Below, piece after piece: positions 53,189 through 62,189 of a stretch of 64,000 nucleotides of DNA; position 1 is the stretch's first letter; each line of letters begins with the position of its first letter. The notes under the pieces were generated by a model. It made no database searches. It was not told where the DNA came from and was given only the letters and a program-made list of their open reading frames with translations. Source of the DNA: Glaciihabitans sp. INWT7 (GTDB lineage Bacteria; Actinomycetota; Actinomycetes; Actinomycetales; Microbacteriaceae); NCBI RefSeq assembly GCF_014217685.1, contig NZ_CP043653.1, positions 412,419 to 476,418 of the forward strand. The letters are read 5' to 3'. The translations under genes and the position numbers were made by a program.

Positions 53189-53602
53189 ATGGGCTTGCAT
53201 CGCAGGGGAAGACGAATCGCCGTGACCATCACGACAGTCGTGGGCGTGACCAGCCTGGTGGCGACGACCGCCGGGTCCATCGTGCTGTGGCAAGACACAC
53301 TCGTATCCCAGGCGAAGGCTCGCGCCGCCGCCGCGCTTGTGCCAGCGGTCGCACCCACGCCGTCCGCCGCGCCATCCAGCGCTCCGCCCGCGGCTCCACC
53401 GCCTCTTCCCGCGCCGACGATGAGCGCGACGCCCTCCGCACCCATCGCGCCCTCGAGCGACCCGGCCCCGGTGGCGCCTCCGGTCGTCGCCTCGGCTGCG
53501 CCGCGCCCGGCGCCGGTCGTCCAGCCGCCCGCGCCGGTCGCGCCGGTGCAGCCTGCGCCTGCACCCCCACCGCCTCCGCATTCGAAGTCGGGCGGGTCCT
53601 GA
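53189..53602 (+). CDS. Pro/Ala-rich membrane-anchored small protein (unknown)
   Basis: The 137-residue protein starts at the ATG at 53189, with GGGAGG 8 bases upstream. It has a basic N-terminus (MGLHRRGRRIAV), one hydrophobic segment (TTVVGVTSLVATTAGSIVLW) and a long Pro/Ala/Ser-rich tail. The N-terminal 45 residues resemble those of the protein at 53814-54092, so the two are paralogues. No FMN-binding or flavinylation motif ([S/T]GA[S/T]) is visible. It is the first gene of the electron-transfer module; a membrane anchor or wall-spanning stalk is a guess. Confidence 0.7.
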   Translation: MGLHRRGRRIAVTITTVVGVTSLVATTAGSIVLWQDTLVSQAKARAAAALVPAVAPTPSAAPSSAPPAAPPPLPAPTMSATPSAPIAPSSDPAPVAPPVVASAAPRPAPVVQPPAPVAPVQPAPAPPPPPHSKSGGS

Positions 53603-53700
53603 GAGTCCGCAGAGCCAGACCGCAGTCTTAGATGATTCTGGTATCGAGGATGGCACCGTCGGTAGCGGGTGCTCCAGCCAGCCCTTGGGTCGAATTCGGG

Positions 53701-53723
53701 GCATCCGGGATGTCTCCGGATGC
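53701..53723. other. 8-bp perfect hairpin in the spacer between the paralogous small genes
   Basis: GCATCCGG and CCGGATGC pair with a 7-base loop. It may be a weak terminator or attenuator between 53602 and 53814; the arms are made of words common in this genome. Confidence 0.4.
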
Positions 53724-53813
53724 TGTCAGCATCTACACCTGACTATCCAAGCAAGTGCAGAGAATCGGGTGGAACCGTGTGCGACAGAGTGATCGAAAGA
53801 GAGTGAGGGTGAC

Positions 53814-54092
53814 ATGAGTATTCGTGCAGAGGGCAAGAGGCTCGCGCTGCGTGTCACCACGAGTGTCGGAGTCGTCAGTCTCGCAGTCACCGGAGTCGCG
53901 TCGATCGCCCTCTGGCAGCAGACGGTGAGCCACAGTTCCCCCGGCGACACCAATGTGCAGGACGGCACGAATCAGGGCCCGGATGGCTCGAACCACGGTG
54001 ACGATGATGGGGGATTCACGCGGCAGCAGCAGGTCGCACCCGTCACTCCGGGCCAGGGCGGCGGCTCCCACGCGCTGTCTTCCGGGTCGTGA
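53814..54092 (+). CDS. Membrane-anchored small protein, paralogue (unknown)
   Basis: The 92-residue protein shares with its upstream paralogue the basic start, the hydrophobic segment (VTTSVGVVSLAVTGVASIALW) and the following Q/D-T motif. Its tail is short, Asp/Gly/Asn-rich and ends in GGGSHALSSGS. It precedes apbE by 4 bases and is probably cotranscribed. It looks like the anchor and linker of FMN-binding proteins without the FMN domain. Confidence 0.7.
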   Translation: MSIRAEGKRLALRVTTSVGVVSLAVTGVASIALWQQTVSHSSPGDTNVQDGTNQGPDGSNHGDDDGGFTRQQQVAPVTPGQGGGSHALSSGS

Positions 54093-54096
54093 GCTG

Positions 54097-55047
54097 ATGA
54101 CCGTGCGCCGCGATTGGCGCGACTGGAGTTGCGAAATCTCCGTCGTGGTGCCGGCATCCGCCGATATCGAGGTCGCAGAGAGCATCGTTCGGCAGGTCAT
54201 GGACGATGTCTCCCGGGCGTGCAGTCGGTTCCGAGCCGATTCCGAGCTGTCAGTCGTCGCCTCGCAACTGCCCGACGGAGCCATAGTGAGCGAGCTGCTT
54301 GCGCGCCTCGTGCGCTCCGCCCTCGATGTTGCCGCGCTGACCGAGGGGGATGTCGACCCCACTCTCGGGAGCGCCCTCCGGGCCGTCGGCTACGACCGTG
54401 ACCTGTCGGAGCTGCCGACTGCGCTGCCTGGCGAGCAGGTCGATCCGCGAGTGACCGTGGTGACACGGCGCACCCCGGGCTGGACGCGCGTGATGCTGGA
54501 TCAGCGACAGCTCGCCGTGCCCGCCGACCTGGCGCTCGACCTCGGGGCGACCGCGAAGGCGATCGCTGTCGACCTGGCCGCAGAGAGCGTCGCGACCCGA
54601 CTCGGCTGCTCCGTTCTGGTGAACATCGGCGGCGACCTCAAAACCTCTGGCCCTGCCCTTCCGGGAGGATGGCAGGTGCTCGTGCAGGACCTGGCCGGGG
54701 ACCCCGCCCAGCAGGTTTCGGTCGGCGAGGGCGCGGCGATCGCGACCTCCAGCACCCAGAGGCGCACCTGGGCGCAGGGGGGATACCTGCGTCACCACAT
54801 CCTCGACCCTCGATCCGGACTGCCGGTGGAACCGGTCTGGCGCAGCGTCTCGGTCGCAGCGCGCGACTGTCTCTTGGCGAATGCCTACAGCACCGCCTCG
54901 ATAGTGCGCGGCCACGCCGCTGTCTCCTGGCTCGAGGGCTCGGGGGTGAGCGCGAGGCTGGTGGACCGCGCCGGGCGCGTCATCACCACCGGGTCCTGGC
55001 CGTCGCAACTCTCGCAGCCCCAGCTGGTGGGGGTGGAGGATGTCTGA
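54097..55047 (+). CDS. apbE: FAD:protein FMN transferase
   Basis: The 316-residue ApbE-family protein starts at the ATG at 54097. Family landmarks are DLGATAKAIAVDLAAE (usual form DLGGIAKGYAVD), VNIGGDLKTSG, HHILDPRSGLPVEP and the metal/Thr-Ser motif in ANAYSTASIVRG. No signal peptide is seen, so it may act in the cytoplasm. It covalently attaches FMN to Thr/Ser of a target protein, but no target is recognisable in this cluster. It overlaps the next gene by 8 bases. Confidence 0.88.
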   Translation: MTVRRDWRDWSCEISVVVPASADIEVAESIVRQVMDDVSRACSRFRADSELSVVASQLPDGAIVSELLARLVRSALDVAALTEGDVDPTLGSALRAVGYDRDLSELPTALPGEQVDPRVTVVTRRTPGWTRVMLDQRQLAVPADLALDLGATAKAIAVDLAAESVATRLGCSVLVNIGGDLKTSGPALPGGWQVLVQDLAGDPAQQVSVGEGAAIATSSTQRRTWAQGGYLRHHILDPRSGLPVEPVWRSVSVAARDCLLANAYSTASIVRGHAAVSWLEGSGVSARLVDRAGRVITTGSWPSQLSQPQLVGVEDV

Positions 55048-55597
55048 GCTGCTGTGGGCCTTCGGGCGGGTCAGCGGTGTCGTCTCGATCCTCCTGTTCA
55101 CCGCGTCCGTCGTGCTCGGGATCATCACGCGGTCGGGTCGGCCGCTTCCCGGCCTTCCGAGGTTCTCGATCTCGCTGGTCCATCGCAATGTCGCGCTGAT
55201 CGCGAGCACCTTCCTCGTGCTGCACGTGGGCACGCTGTTGCTCGACACCTACGCGAGTCTCACGGTGGTCGACATCCTCGTTCCGTTCCGTGGAGTGTTC
55301 AAGCCGTTCTGGCAGGGTCTCGGCACCGTGGCCCTCGACCTGGTGATCGCCATCGTGGTCACGAGCCTTCTGCGCCGGCGGATCGGGGTGCGGATCGCCA
55401 CATTCGTGCACTGGTTCACCTATGCGATGTGGCCGGTCGCGATGGCCCATGCCATCGGCAACGGCACCAATGGTACGAGCGGCTGGTTTCTCATCATCGC
55501 GGCCGCCTGCACTCTCGCGGTCGTCGTCGCCGTCATGTGGCGCACCTCGGTGCGGTTTCTCGAAACGTCGACGGCCCGGGCGCGGTCCCTCCGATGA
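55040..55597 (+). CDS. Ferric-reductase-like transmembrane protein (MsrQ/YedZ-like)
   Basis: The 185-residue protein has about five membrane segments. Paired histidines suitable for b-type heme lie in VHRNVALIASTFLVLH and FVHWFTYAMWPVAMAH. This matches the ferric-reductase-like transmembrane domain, here without its usual FAD/NAD domain. It would carry electrons across the membrane, possibly fed by the NuoF-like protein and ferredoxin downstream. Start and stop both overlap neighbours. Confidence 0.88.
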   Translation: MSELLWAFGRVSGVVSILLFTASVVLGIITRSGRPLPGLPRFSISLVHRNVALIASTFLVLHVGTLLLDTYASLTVVDILVPFRGVFKPFWQGLGTVALDLVIAIVVTSLLRRRIGVRIATFVHWFTYAMWPVAMAHAIGNGTNGTSGWFLIIAAACTLAVVVAVMWRTSVRFLETSTARARSLR

Positions 55598-56853
55598 GCG
55601 GCACGGCGGTAGCGGGGGCGATCCGCCCGCCCGGGGGGCTCAACCGGCTCTTCTCGGCCGGCCAGGATGCCGACTATCGCGCGCACCTCGCCGCTTTCGG
55701 CGCACTGGCGCCCTCCAGCCTCACACCGGAGCTGGTGGACGAGCTGGCGCGATCCGGGCTCTCGGGCCGGGGTGGGGCGGGATTCCCGGTCGCCCGCAAG
55801 GTCGGTGCGGTGAGCCGTCACAGCGACCGGCTCTGGGCTCGCAGCCCGGTCGTCATCGCGAATGGGGCGGAGGGCGAGCCACGGAGCATCAAGGACTCCA
55901 CCCTGCTGCGGCACGCTCCACACCTGGTGATCGACGGGCTCCTCGCTGCCGGCGCCGCGGTGGGAGCATCGAAGCTCTACCTGTATGCGCCCGCCGGTTC
56001 GATCGACTATGCGCGGGCGGCGGCACGGGAACGCAAGGATGCCCGGTCTATCGTCTTCGTCGAGGCGAAGGACAGTTTCATCTCCGGCGAGGCGAGCGCG
56101 GTCGTCAACGCCATCGAGAACGGGATCGCCCTTCCGACCGATCGGATCGTGCGGCTCACCACGACGGGGCTGCGGCGGCTTCCCACGCTCGTGCACAATG
56201 TCGAGACCCTCGCGCAGGTGGGCCTCATCGCCAGATTCGGGGCGGCGTGGTTCCGGTCGCTCGGATCCGAGCGGGACCCCGGAACCCGGTTGGTGACGGT
56301 GTCGGGGTTCGTGCCGCAGGAGCGGGTGCTGGAGGTCGCGGGCCACACCTCGATCGCCGACATCCTCGAGTCCTGCGGTGTGCCCCTCGATGGTGTCGCG
56401 GCCGTGCTCGTCGGGGGATACCACGGGGCCTGGATCGCGCGGGACAACCTCACTGCGAACCTCTCGGCCGGCGGACTCGCACCTCACGGCGCCCGATCGG
56501 GGGCTGGGATCCTCTATGTGCTGGGACGGCACGAATGCCCGCTAGTCGCATCGGCGTCGATCGTGCACTACCTCGCGAGCGAATCGGCGAGGCAGTGCGG
56601 TCCGTGCCTCTTCGGCCTGCCCGAGATGGCGAGCCTGCTCGAACGCCTGGCAACGGGAGATCGCGAGCAGGGCCTTCGTCGCCAGCTCGAGGCCCTCACC
56701 CAATCGGTGATCGGGCGTGGGTCATGCCACCATCCCGACGGCACCGCCGGTCTCGTGCTGAGCACGCTGTCGGTGTTTGCTGCCGATGTGGATGCCCATC
56801 TCACCGGCAGGTGCCTGCGTACCGCGCAGCCGTCGAGGAGAAGCAATGGCTGA
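55594..56853 (+). CDS. NuoF-like NADH:acceptor oxidoreductase with incomplete Fe-S ligands
   Basis: The 419-residue protein starts at the ATG overlapping the previous stop (ATGA). The FMN/NADH site is present: GLSGRGGAGFP (55-65) and IANGAEGEPRSIKD (89-101). The SLBB-like block follows (VTVSGFVPQERVLEV). The C-terminal cluster-binding motif reads ESARQCGPC instead of ESCGxCxPC, so the first ligand is Ala; the remaining cysteines are C335, C338 and C378. A [4Fe-4S] cluster would need another ligand. It probably passes electrons from NAD(P)H to the ferredoxin or the heme protein. Confidence 0.85.
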   Translation: MSGTAVAGAIRPPGGLNRLFSAGQDADYRAHLAAFGALAPSSLTPELVDELARSGLSGRGGAGFPVARKVGAVSRHSDRLWARSPVVIANGAEGEPRSIKDSTLLRHAPHLVIDGLLAAGAAVGASKLYLYAPAGSIDYARAAARERKDARSIVFVEAKDSFISGEASAVVNAIENGIALPTDRIVRLTTTGLRRLPTLVHNVETLAQVGLIARFGAAWFRSLGSERDPGTRLVTVSGFVPQERVLEVAGHTSIADILESCGVPLDGVAAVLVGGYHGAWIARDNLTANLSAGGLAPHGARSGAGILYVLGRHECPLVASASIVHYLASESARQCGPCLFGLPEMASLLERLATGDREQGLRRQLEALTQSVIGRGSCHHPDGTAGLVLSTLSVFAADVDAHLTGRCLRTAQPSRRSNG

Positions 56854-57091
56854 GCCGCCTCTCGGTCCCGTGCTCCACATCGACTGGACCCGGTGCGATG
56901 GCCGCGGCCTCTGCACCGAACTGCTTCCAGAGCTTCTCGCTCGTGACAAGTGGGGCTATCCGGTGGCGATCACCGGCGCGCCGACCGCGCGGTCCGACGT
57001 CGCGATCACACCTCGCCATCTGGATGCGGCGACGGATGCCGTCGCGCTGTGCCCCCTGTTGGCACTCACCATCGTTGGTTCCTCCCGCTAG
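56846..57091 (+). CDS. Ferredoxin, [3Fe-4S]-type cysteine pattern
   Basis: The 81-residue protein starts at the ATG at 56846, overlapping the NuoF-like gene by 8 bases, with GAGGAG upstream. Cysteines C17, C23 and C69 (CDGRGLC...CP) give the CX5C...CP pattern of small actinobacterial [3Fe-4S] ferredoxins. It is probably the soluble electron carrier of the module. Confidence 0.85.
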   Translation: MAEPPLGPVLHIDWTRCDGRGLCTELLPELLARDKWGYPVAITGAPTARSDVAITPRHLDAATDAVALCPLLALTIVGSSR

Positions 57092-57120
57092 CGCGGGCGG
57101 CTCCGGTCAGCCGCTCCACT

Positions 57121-57126
57121 TAGGCT
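57121..57126 (+). promoter_or_regulatory. -10 box (TAGGCT) of holB, leaderless arrangement
   Basis: TAGGCT is 7 bases before the ATG of holB, with no ribosome-binding site. It gives holB its own promoter after the inserted module. Confidence 0.5.
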
Positions 57127-57133
57127 TAGCCCC

Positions 57134-58309
57134 ATGACCGTGTGGGACGAATTGACCGGCCAGTCGGAGGCGATCGCGATCTTCCGCGCTGCCGCCGCCG
57201 ACTCGACGCTGGGCGATTCACCCATCGGCGATTCGGCGATGACCCACTCCTGGCTCATCACGGGTCCGCCCGGCTCCGGGCGATCGAACCTGGCGTACGC
57301 CTTCGCGACCGCGCTGCTCAGCCCGCCCGCGACCGGTGGAGTCGACGCCGGCGACGGCGCTGAGGCCACCCGCCGTCAGGTTGCGGCCCGCACTCATCCC
57401 GACCTCGCAGTTCTCAGCACCGAGGGCGTGATCATCAAGATGGATGACGTGCGCCGACTGGTCTCCAGCTCCAACTTCTCTCCCTCGGTGAGCCGTTATC
57501 GCGTGATCGTCATCGAAGACGCCGATCGCATGCAGGAGCGCACCTCCAATGTCTTGCTGAAGGCGCTCGAGGAGCCGCCGCCGAGAACCGTGTGGATCCT
57601 CTGCGCGCCGAGCGAGGCAGACCTGCTCCCGACCATCCGTTCCCGGGTACGCACCGTTCGGCTTCGGGTTCCGGATGTCGCGGAGGTGGCAGAGCTCATC
57701 GCCCAGCGCGACGACGTGGACATCGCCACGGCCACCCGGGCTGCGCGCGAGGCGCAGAGCCACATCGGCATGGCCCACCGCCTCGCCACCAATGAGGATG
57801 CCCGTCGCCGTCGCGAGCAGACCCTCGAGATCGCCCTCGGTATCCATACCGTGTCGGGGGCCGTGATTGCGGCGGCACAGCTCCTGGAGCTCGCCGGGCA
57901 AGACGCCAAGGCCATCACGGAGGAGCGCGATGCCGAGGAGCGTGAAAGTGCGCTGCGATCGCTCGGCATCGAGCCGGGCGGCACCATACCGCCGGCCCTC
58001 CGCGCCCAGCTGCGCACGCTGGAGGAGGACCAGAAGAGGCGCGCCACCCGCAGTCTTCGCGACGGCATCGACCGCATCATGGTCGATCTGCTCTCGCTGT
58101 ACCGAGACATCCTGCTGCTGCAGCTAGGAGTCGACAGCGAGCCGATCAATCTGGCGATCCTCCCCCGGCTGACGACCGCGAGCGGCGCTTCGACGGCCGC
58201 CGAAACACTCGCCACGATGGATGCCATCGCCACCGCCCGCAAGCGCATCGAGGGAAACGTGGCTCCGGCCCTCGCCCTCGAAGCCATGCTGATCTCCACC
58301 GCTCGCTGA
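57134..58309 (+). CDS. holB: DNA polymerase III subunit delta'
   Basis: The 391-residue AAA+ clamp-loader subunit has a P-loop GPPGSGRSN in which the Walker lysine is Arg, typical of the non-hydrolysing delta' subunit. RVIVIEDADRMQERTSNVLLKALEEPP is the conserved Walker B/sensor block. It belongs with topA and tmk in the usual actinobacterial gene order. Confidence 0.94.
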   Translation: MTVWDELTGQSEAIAIFRAAAADSTLGDSPIGDSAMTHSWLITGPPGSGRSNLAYAFATALLSPPATGGVDAGDGAEATRRQVAARTHPDLAVLSTEGVIIKMDDVRRLVSSSNFSPSVSRYRVIVIEDADRMQERTSNVLLKALEEPPPRTVWILCAPSEADLLPTIRSRVRTVRLRVPDVAEVAELIAQRDDVDIATATRAAREAQSHIGMAHRLATNEDARRRREQTLEIALGIHTVSGAVIAAAQLLELAGQDAKAITEERDAEERESALRSLGIEPGGTIPPALRAQLRTLEEDQKRRATRSLRDGIDRIMVDLLSLYRDILLLQLGVDSEPINLAILPRLTTASGASTAAETLATMDAIATARKRIEGNVAPALALEAMLISTAR

Positions 58310-58317
58310 GGGATTCC

Positions 58318-59856
58318 GTGACAACCAGAACCACACGCACGCTGTTCATTGCGGCTGCACTCGCCGTGATCCTTCCGCTCAGCGGTTGCGTCGCGTCGTT
58401 CCTGCCGAAGTCGCCCGCAACGAAGTCGACGCCCACCAGCGAGAAGGTGGCGGCGGATCTCGAACCGTTCTACAGCCAGGTGCTGAGATGGAAGCCCTGC
58501 GAGGGCGGCGACTTCCAGTGTGCGACAGCCAAGGCGCCGATGGACTGGAAGAATCCGGCGACGAAGTCGATCGATCTCGCGCTCATCCGCAAGACCGCCA
58601 CCGGCACGGCCCTCGGTTCGCTCCTGGTCAACCCGGGAGGTCCGGGCGGCTCAGGCTACGACTTCATCCGCGACAGCCTCGACTATGCGGTCGACGCCAA
58701 GCTGCGACAGAACTACGACATCGTGGGCTTCGATCCGCGCGGGGTGAACAAGTCCTCGGCGGTCAAGTGCTACCAAGACCCTGCCGAGATGGACAAGTTC
58801 CTCTTCGGAGTCTCGCCGAGTCCCTTCGGCTCCGATGCGTGGATCGCCGACCAGCGGGCCAGCAACACCGCGTTCGGTGCGGCCTGCCTCAAGTACACCG
58901 GTGACCTGCTCGGTTTCATCGATACCGACAGCGCCGCCCGCGATCTCGACCTGCTGCGCGCAACACTCGGCGACAAGAAGCTCAACTACCTCGGCTACTC
59001 CTATGGCACCCTGCTCGGCGCCACCTATGCCGAGCTCTACCCGAAGAAGACCGGCCACCTGGTGCTCGACGGCGCGCTCGATCCGGCGACCACCAGCTTC
59101 GAGGTGGGAGCGACGCAGGCGCAGGGGTTCGAGAGTGCGCTCCGGGCCTACATCAAAGACTGCCTCACCGGCAAGGACTGCCCGTTCAGCGGGTCCGTCG
59201 ACAGTGCCATGACCGACATCCGCTCCCTGCTCGACAGCCTGAACGCCAGCCCGCTGCGCGCGGACGATGGCCGCGAACTCTCGAGCAGTGTGATGTTCAA
59301 CGCGATCATCTTCCCGCTCTACAACAAGACGAACTGGCCGTACCTCTCGCAGTTGTTCAGTTCGGTGATGCAGGGCGATCCGACTGTGGCTTTCCGACTG
59401 GCCGACAGTTACTACGGCCGCACGGCCAAGGGCACCTACAAAGACAACTCCACCGAAGCCTTCATCGGCATCAACTGCCTCGACTACGCCGCCGAGTCCA
59501 CCACCGATGCGAGCCTGAGAGCGGATGCCGCACGGCTGGCCGCCCTCGCCCCGACCCTTGGCCCGCAGCTGTCCTATGACACCTCCTGCGCGTCCTGGCC
59601 CTTCCAGCCCACCCGTCAGCGTGGTCCGATCGCGGCGGATGGTTCGGCGCCCATCCTCGTCGTCGGCACCACGAACGATCCGGCGACCCCCTACGTCTGG
59701 GCGAAAGCACTCGCGAAAGAGCTGCAGAATGGCCATCTCATCACCTACAAGGGCGAGGGCCACACGGCCTACAACAAGTCCAATTCCTGCGTGAACAACG
59801 CCGTCGACGATTTCTTCATCGGGGGAACCGTGCCGAAGAAGGATCCGCAGTGTTGA
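58318..59856 (+). CDS. Alpha/beta-hydrolase lipoprotein (tripeptidyl aminopeptidase-like)
   Basis: The 512-residue protein starts at GTG. The signal peptide ends in the lipobox LSGC with lipidated C24. The oxyanion motif NPGGPGGSG, nucleophile elbow GYSYG and the C-terminal GEGHTAYN histidine are characteristic of S33-family tripeptidyl aminopeptidases. It is anchored outside the membrane and should release short peptides. It overlaps a paralogue by 7 bases and lies 8 bp after holB. Confidence 0.92.
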   Translation: MTTRTTRTLFIAAALAVILPLSGCVASFLPKSPATKSTPTSEKVAADLEPFYSQVLRWKPCEGGDFQCATAKAPMDWKNPATKSIDLALIRKTATGTALGSLLVNPGGPGGSGYDFIRDSLDYAVDAKLRQNYDIVGFDPRGVNKSSAVKCYQDPAEMDKFLFGVSPSPFGSDAWIADQRASNTAFGAACLKYTGDLLGFIDTDSAARDLDLLRATLGDKKLNYLGYSYGTLLGATYAELYPKKTGHLVLDGALDPATTSFEVGATQAQGFESALRAYIKDCLTGKDCPFSGSVDSAMTDIRSLLDSLNASPLRADDGRELSSSVMFNAIIFPLYNKTNWPYLSQLFSSVMQGDPTVAFRLADSYYGRTAKGTYKDNSTEAFIGINCLDYAAESTTDASLRADAARLAALAPTLGPQLSYDTSCASWPFQPTRQRGPIAADGSAPILVVGTTNDPATPYVWAKALAKELQNGHLITYKGEGHTAYNKSNSCVNNAVDDFFIGGTVPKKDPQC

Positions 59857-61379
59857 GGAAGTCCGTGACCCTTGCCGTCCTGGCGGTCGGGATGTTGTTT
59901 CTGGGTGGGTGCACGACCGCCCTCTTTCCGAGCGTCGAGCACAGCTCGATGCCCACCGGCGAGAAGGTGTCGGCGGCAGAAGCCCCCTACTATCACCAGG
60001 TGCTCGACTGGAAGAGCTGTGGGAAGAGCCAGCAGTGCGCCACCGCGACGGCACCGATGGACTGGGATCACCCCTCCAAGTCGACGGACATCTCGCTGGC
60101 CCTCACTCGGGCCTCCGCCACCGGCACCCGCCTCGGTTCGCTCTTCGTGAATCCGGGCGGCCCCGGGGCCTCGGGCTACGACCTCGTGCACGACGACCTC
60201 GACTATGCGGCATCCAAGACCTTGCAACAGAGCTATGACGTGATCGGATGGGACCCGCGAGGGGTCGGCCGTTCGACTCCCGTCACCTGTTACGACGACA
60301 AGAAGCTCGACCAGTTCATCTACGGGGTCGCAAAGAACCCGGTGAACAGCCCCGCCTGGGTCACGGAAGTGACCGACCAGGCCAAGGACTTCGGGGCATC
60401 CTGTCTCAAGAACACCGGCCCGGCACTGCAGTTCGTCGATACCCAGAGCACCGTGCACGACCTCGACATGCTGCGCGCGGCGGTGGGGGATACGAAGCTC
60501 AACTATCTCGGTTACTCCTACGGCAGCGACATCGGCATGTATTACATCGACCGTTTCGCGAAGAAGGTCGGTCATGTCGTGCTCGACGGTTCCACCGACT
60601 CGACACTCTCGATCTTCGACATCAGCCTCACCCAGTCCACCGGATTCGAGGAGGCACTCAAGGCCTACCTCGCCGACTGCCCATCGACGAAGAACTGTCC
60701 ATTCCCCGGCTCGGTCGACGACAGCCTCGCCAAGATCTCGGCTCTGTACGACCGGCTCACCACCACGCCGATCGATGCGCCGGATGGGCGGGTCCTCGAC
60801 CAGAACCTGCTCGACACGGCGATCAATTCGGCACTGTACGACAAGTCGTCGTGGCCATATCTCAGCGATATGTTCAGCGAGATCAGGAAGGGCACGACCG
60901 ACACCGCGTTCCTCCTGGCCGACTCCTACAACGGCCGCAATCCCGACGGCAGCTACAAGGACAACTCGCTTGAGGCCTTCATCGCGATCGGATGCCTCGA
61001 CTATCCGACCGAGACGGATCCGGCTGTGCTCGCGAGCGAGAGCGCCCAGCTCGTGCAGGCTGCTCCGACGCTGACGCGCCCTTCCGTGATCGGCGACGTG
61101 ACCTGCGAGAACTGGCCGTTCCACAACCGCACGCCCCCGCCCGTGGTGACCGGAGCCGGTGCCGCGCCCGTGCTCATCCTCTCCTCCACGGGGGATCCCG
61201 CGACACCGTATCAGTGGGGTGTCGCGCTCTCGAAGCAGCTGCAGAGCGCGCATCTCGTGACCCGCACGGGCGAGGGGCACACGGCCTACAACCGCGGGAT
61301 CCCCTGCATCGACAACACCGTCGACCGGTACTTCGTGTCGGGAACAGTCCCCGGGAAGGACCCACTGTGCAGGGGATGA
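59850..61379 (+). CDS. Alpha/beta-hydrolase lipoprotein (tripeptidyl aminopeptidase-like), paralogue
   Basis: The 509-residue protein starts at a GTG overlapping the upstream stop. It has lipobox LGGC with C21, [15 protein letters not shown] and GEGHTAYN. It resembles the upstream protein throughout, so a tandem duplication is likely, with separate specificity now. Both should act at the cell surface. Confidence 0.92.
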   Translation: MLRKSVTLAVLAVGMLFLGGCTTALFPSVEHSSMPTGEKVSAAEAPYYHQVLDWKSCGKSQQCATATAPMDWDHPSKSTDISLALTRASATGTRLGSLFVNPGGPGASGYDLVHDDLDYAASKTLQQSYDVIGWDPRGVGRSTPVTCYDDKKLDQFIYGVAKNPVNSPAWVTEVTDQAKDFGASCLKNTGPALQFVDTQSTVHDLDMLRAAVGDTKLNYLGYSYGSDIGMYYIDRFAKKVGHVVLDGSTDSTLSIFDISLTQSTGFEEALKAYLADCPSTKNCPFPGSVDDSLAKISALYDRLTTTPIDAPDGRVLDQNLLDTAINSALYDKSSWPYLSDMFSEIRKGTTDTAFLLADSYNGRNPDGSYKDNSLEAFIAIGCLDYPTETDPAVLASESAQLVQAAPTLTRPSVIGDVTCENWPFHNRTPPPVVTGAGAAPVLILSSTGDPATPYQWGVALSKQLQSAHLVTRTGEGHTAYNRGIPCIDNTVDRYFVSGTVPGKDPLCRG

Positions 61380-61402
61380 CCGGCCCGATCGGTTTGTGCA
61401 TA

Positions 61403-61419
61403 ATTGCAGAGAATGCAAC
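61403..61419. promoter_or_regulatory. Palindrome TTGCA-N5-TGCAA upstream of the TetR gene
   Basis: TTGCAGAGAATGCAA (61404-61418) is a perfect 5-bp-arm inverted repeat located 10 bases before the TetR start at 61429, the expected place for an autoregulatory operator. Confidence 0.45.
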
Positions 61420-61428
61420 AATGTGGGC

Positions 61429-62070
61429 ATGACACTCGACCACGCCCATGCGGGATTGCGCGAGCGTAAACGCCTCGCTACGGCTCGGGCGATCGAGATG
61501 GCGGCGCTGGACCTGGTCGACGAAAAGGGCATCGACAAGGTGACGGTCGACGAGATCAGTCGCATCGCCGACATCTCGCCGCGCACCTTCTTCAACTACT
61601 TCGCATCCAAGGAGTCTGCTCTCGTCGGAGCGACCCCGGAGCTTCCCACGGCAGATGCTGTGGCTGCCTACGTGAACTCTTCGAGCGGCACCGTCTTCGA
61701 CGGACTCGGGTCTCTCCTCTCGGCGGCCGTCGAGGGAAGGTCCACCGATTCGGAGCTGATGCTGAAGCGCCGCAGCCTGCTCAAGGACTACCCGCAGCTG
61801 TTCGCGATGCGGATGGCGGCGATGCGCGAATACGAGGACCGGTTGCGTGAGATCGTCGCCCTTCGCCTGGCGGCGGATGACCCGGCGCTCGCCGCGGATT
61901 CCGATCTGCTCCTCAGCAGATCCCGACTTATCACGAACGTGGCCTTCGGAACGATGAAGCACGCCTGGGTGTGCTGGGCCGACAACGAACGCGGGAGCAC
62001 TCTCAGCGAGAGGCTCAAGGATTCGTTCGAGGAGCTGGGCCGTATCCTCGCGCCAGCACCCGCCGTCTGA
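61429..62070 (+). CDS. TetR-family transcriptional regulator
   Basis: The 213-residue protein starts at the ATG at 61429 ([15 protein letters not shown]); an ATG 33 bases upstream would add residues overlapping the operator. The N-terminal helix-turn-helix ([26 protein letters not shown]) is followed by an all-helical ligand domain. No divergent target gene is obvious, so it may control itself and the upstream peptidases or a distant locus. Confidence 0.88.
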   Translation: MTLDHAHAGLRERKRLATARAIEMAALDLVDEKGIDKVTVDEISRIADISPRTFFNYFASKESALVGATPELPTADAVAAYVNSSSGTVFDGLGSLLSAAVEGRSTDSELMLKRRSLLKDYPQLFAMRMAAMREYEDRLREIVALRLAADDPALAADSDLLLSRSRLITNVAFGTMKHAWVCWADNERGSTLSERLKDSFEELGRILAPAPAV

Positions 62071-62113
62071 TCGGCTAAGCTTTCATGCGTTGCCCGCGAG
62101 AATTCGCGTGCAC

Positions 62114-62189
62114 GCCGCCTTAGCTCAGTCGGTAGAGCATCTCACTCGTAATGAGAAGGTCGTCAGTTCGATTCTGACAGGCGGCTCCA
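62114..62189 (+). tRNA. tRNA-Thr (anticodon CGT) with encoded CCA; attachment site
   Basis: The acceptor is GCCGCCT/AGGCGGC, the anticodon arm is TCTCA-CTCGTAA-TGAGA with anticodon CGT, and the T arm contains AGTTCGATTCT. CCA is encoded at 62187-62189. A -10 (TAAGCT, 62076-62081) lies upstream. An integrated element begins directly at its 3' end, so this gene is the attachment site. Confidence 0.96.

Noticed and set aside
53701..53723. Terminator ending the first small anchored gene
   Set aside because: The stem is perfect, but GCATCC/GGATGC are among the commonest words of this genome and no T-run follows, so it is listed only as a hairpin.
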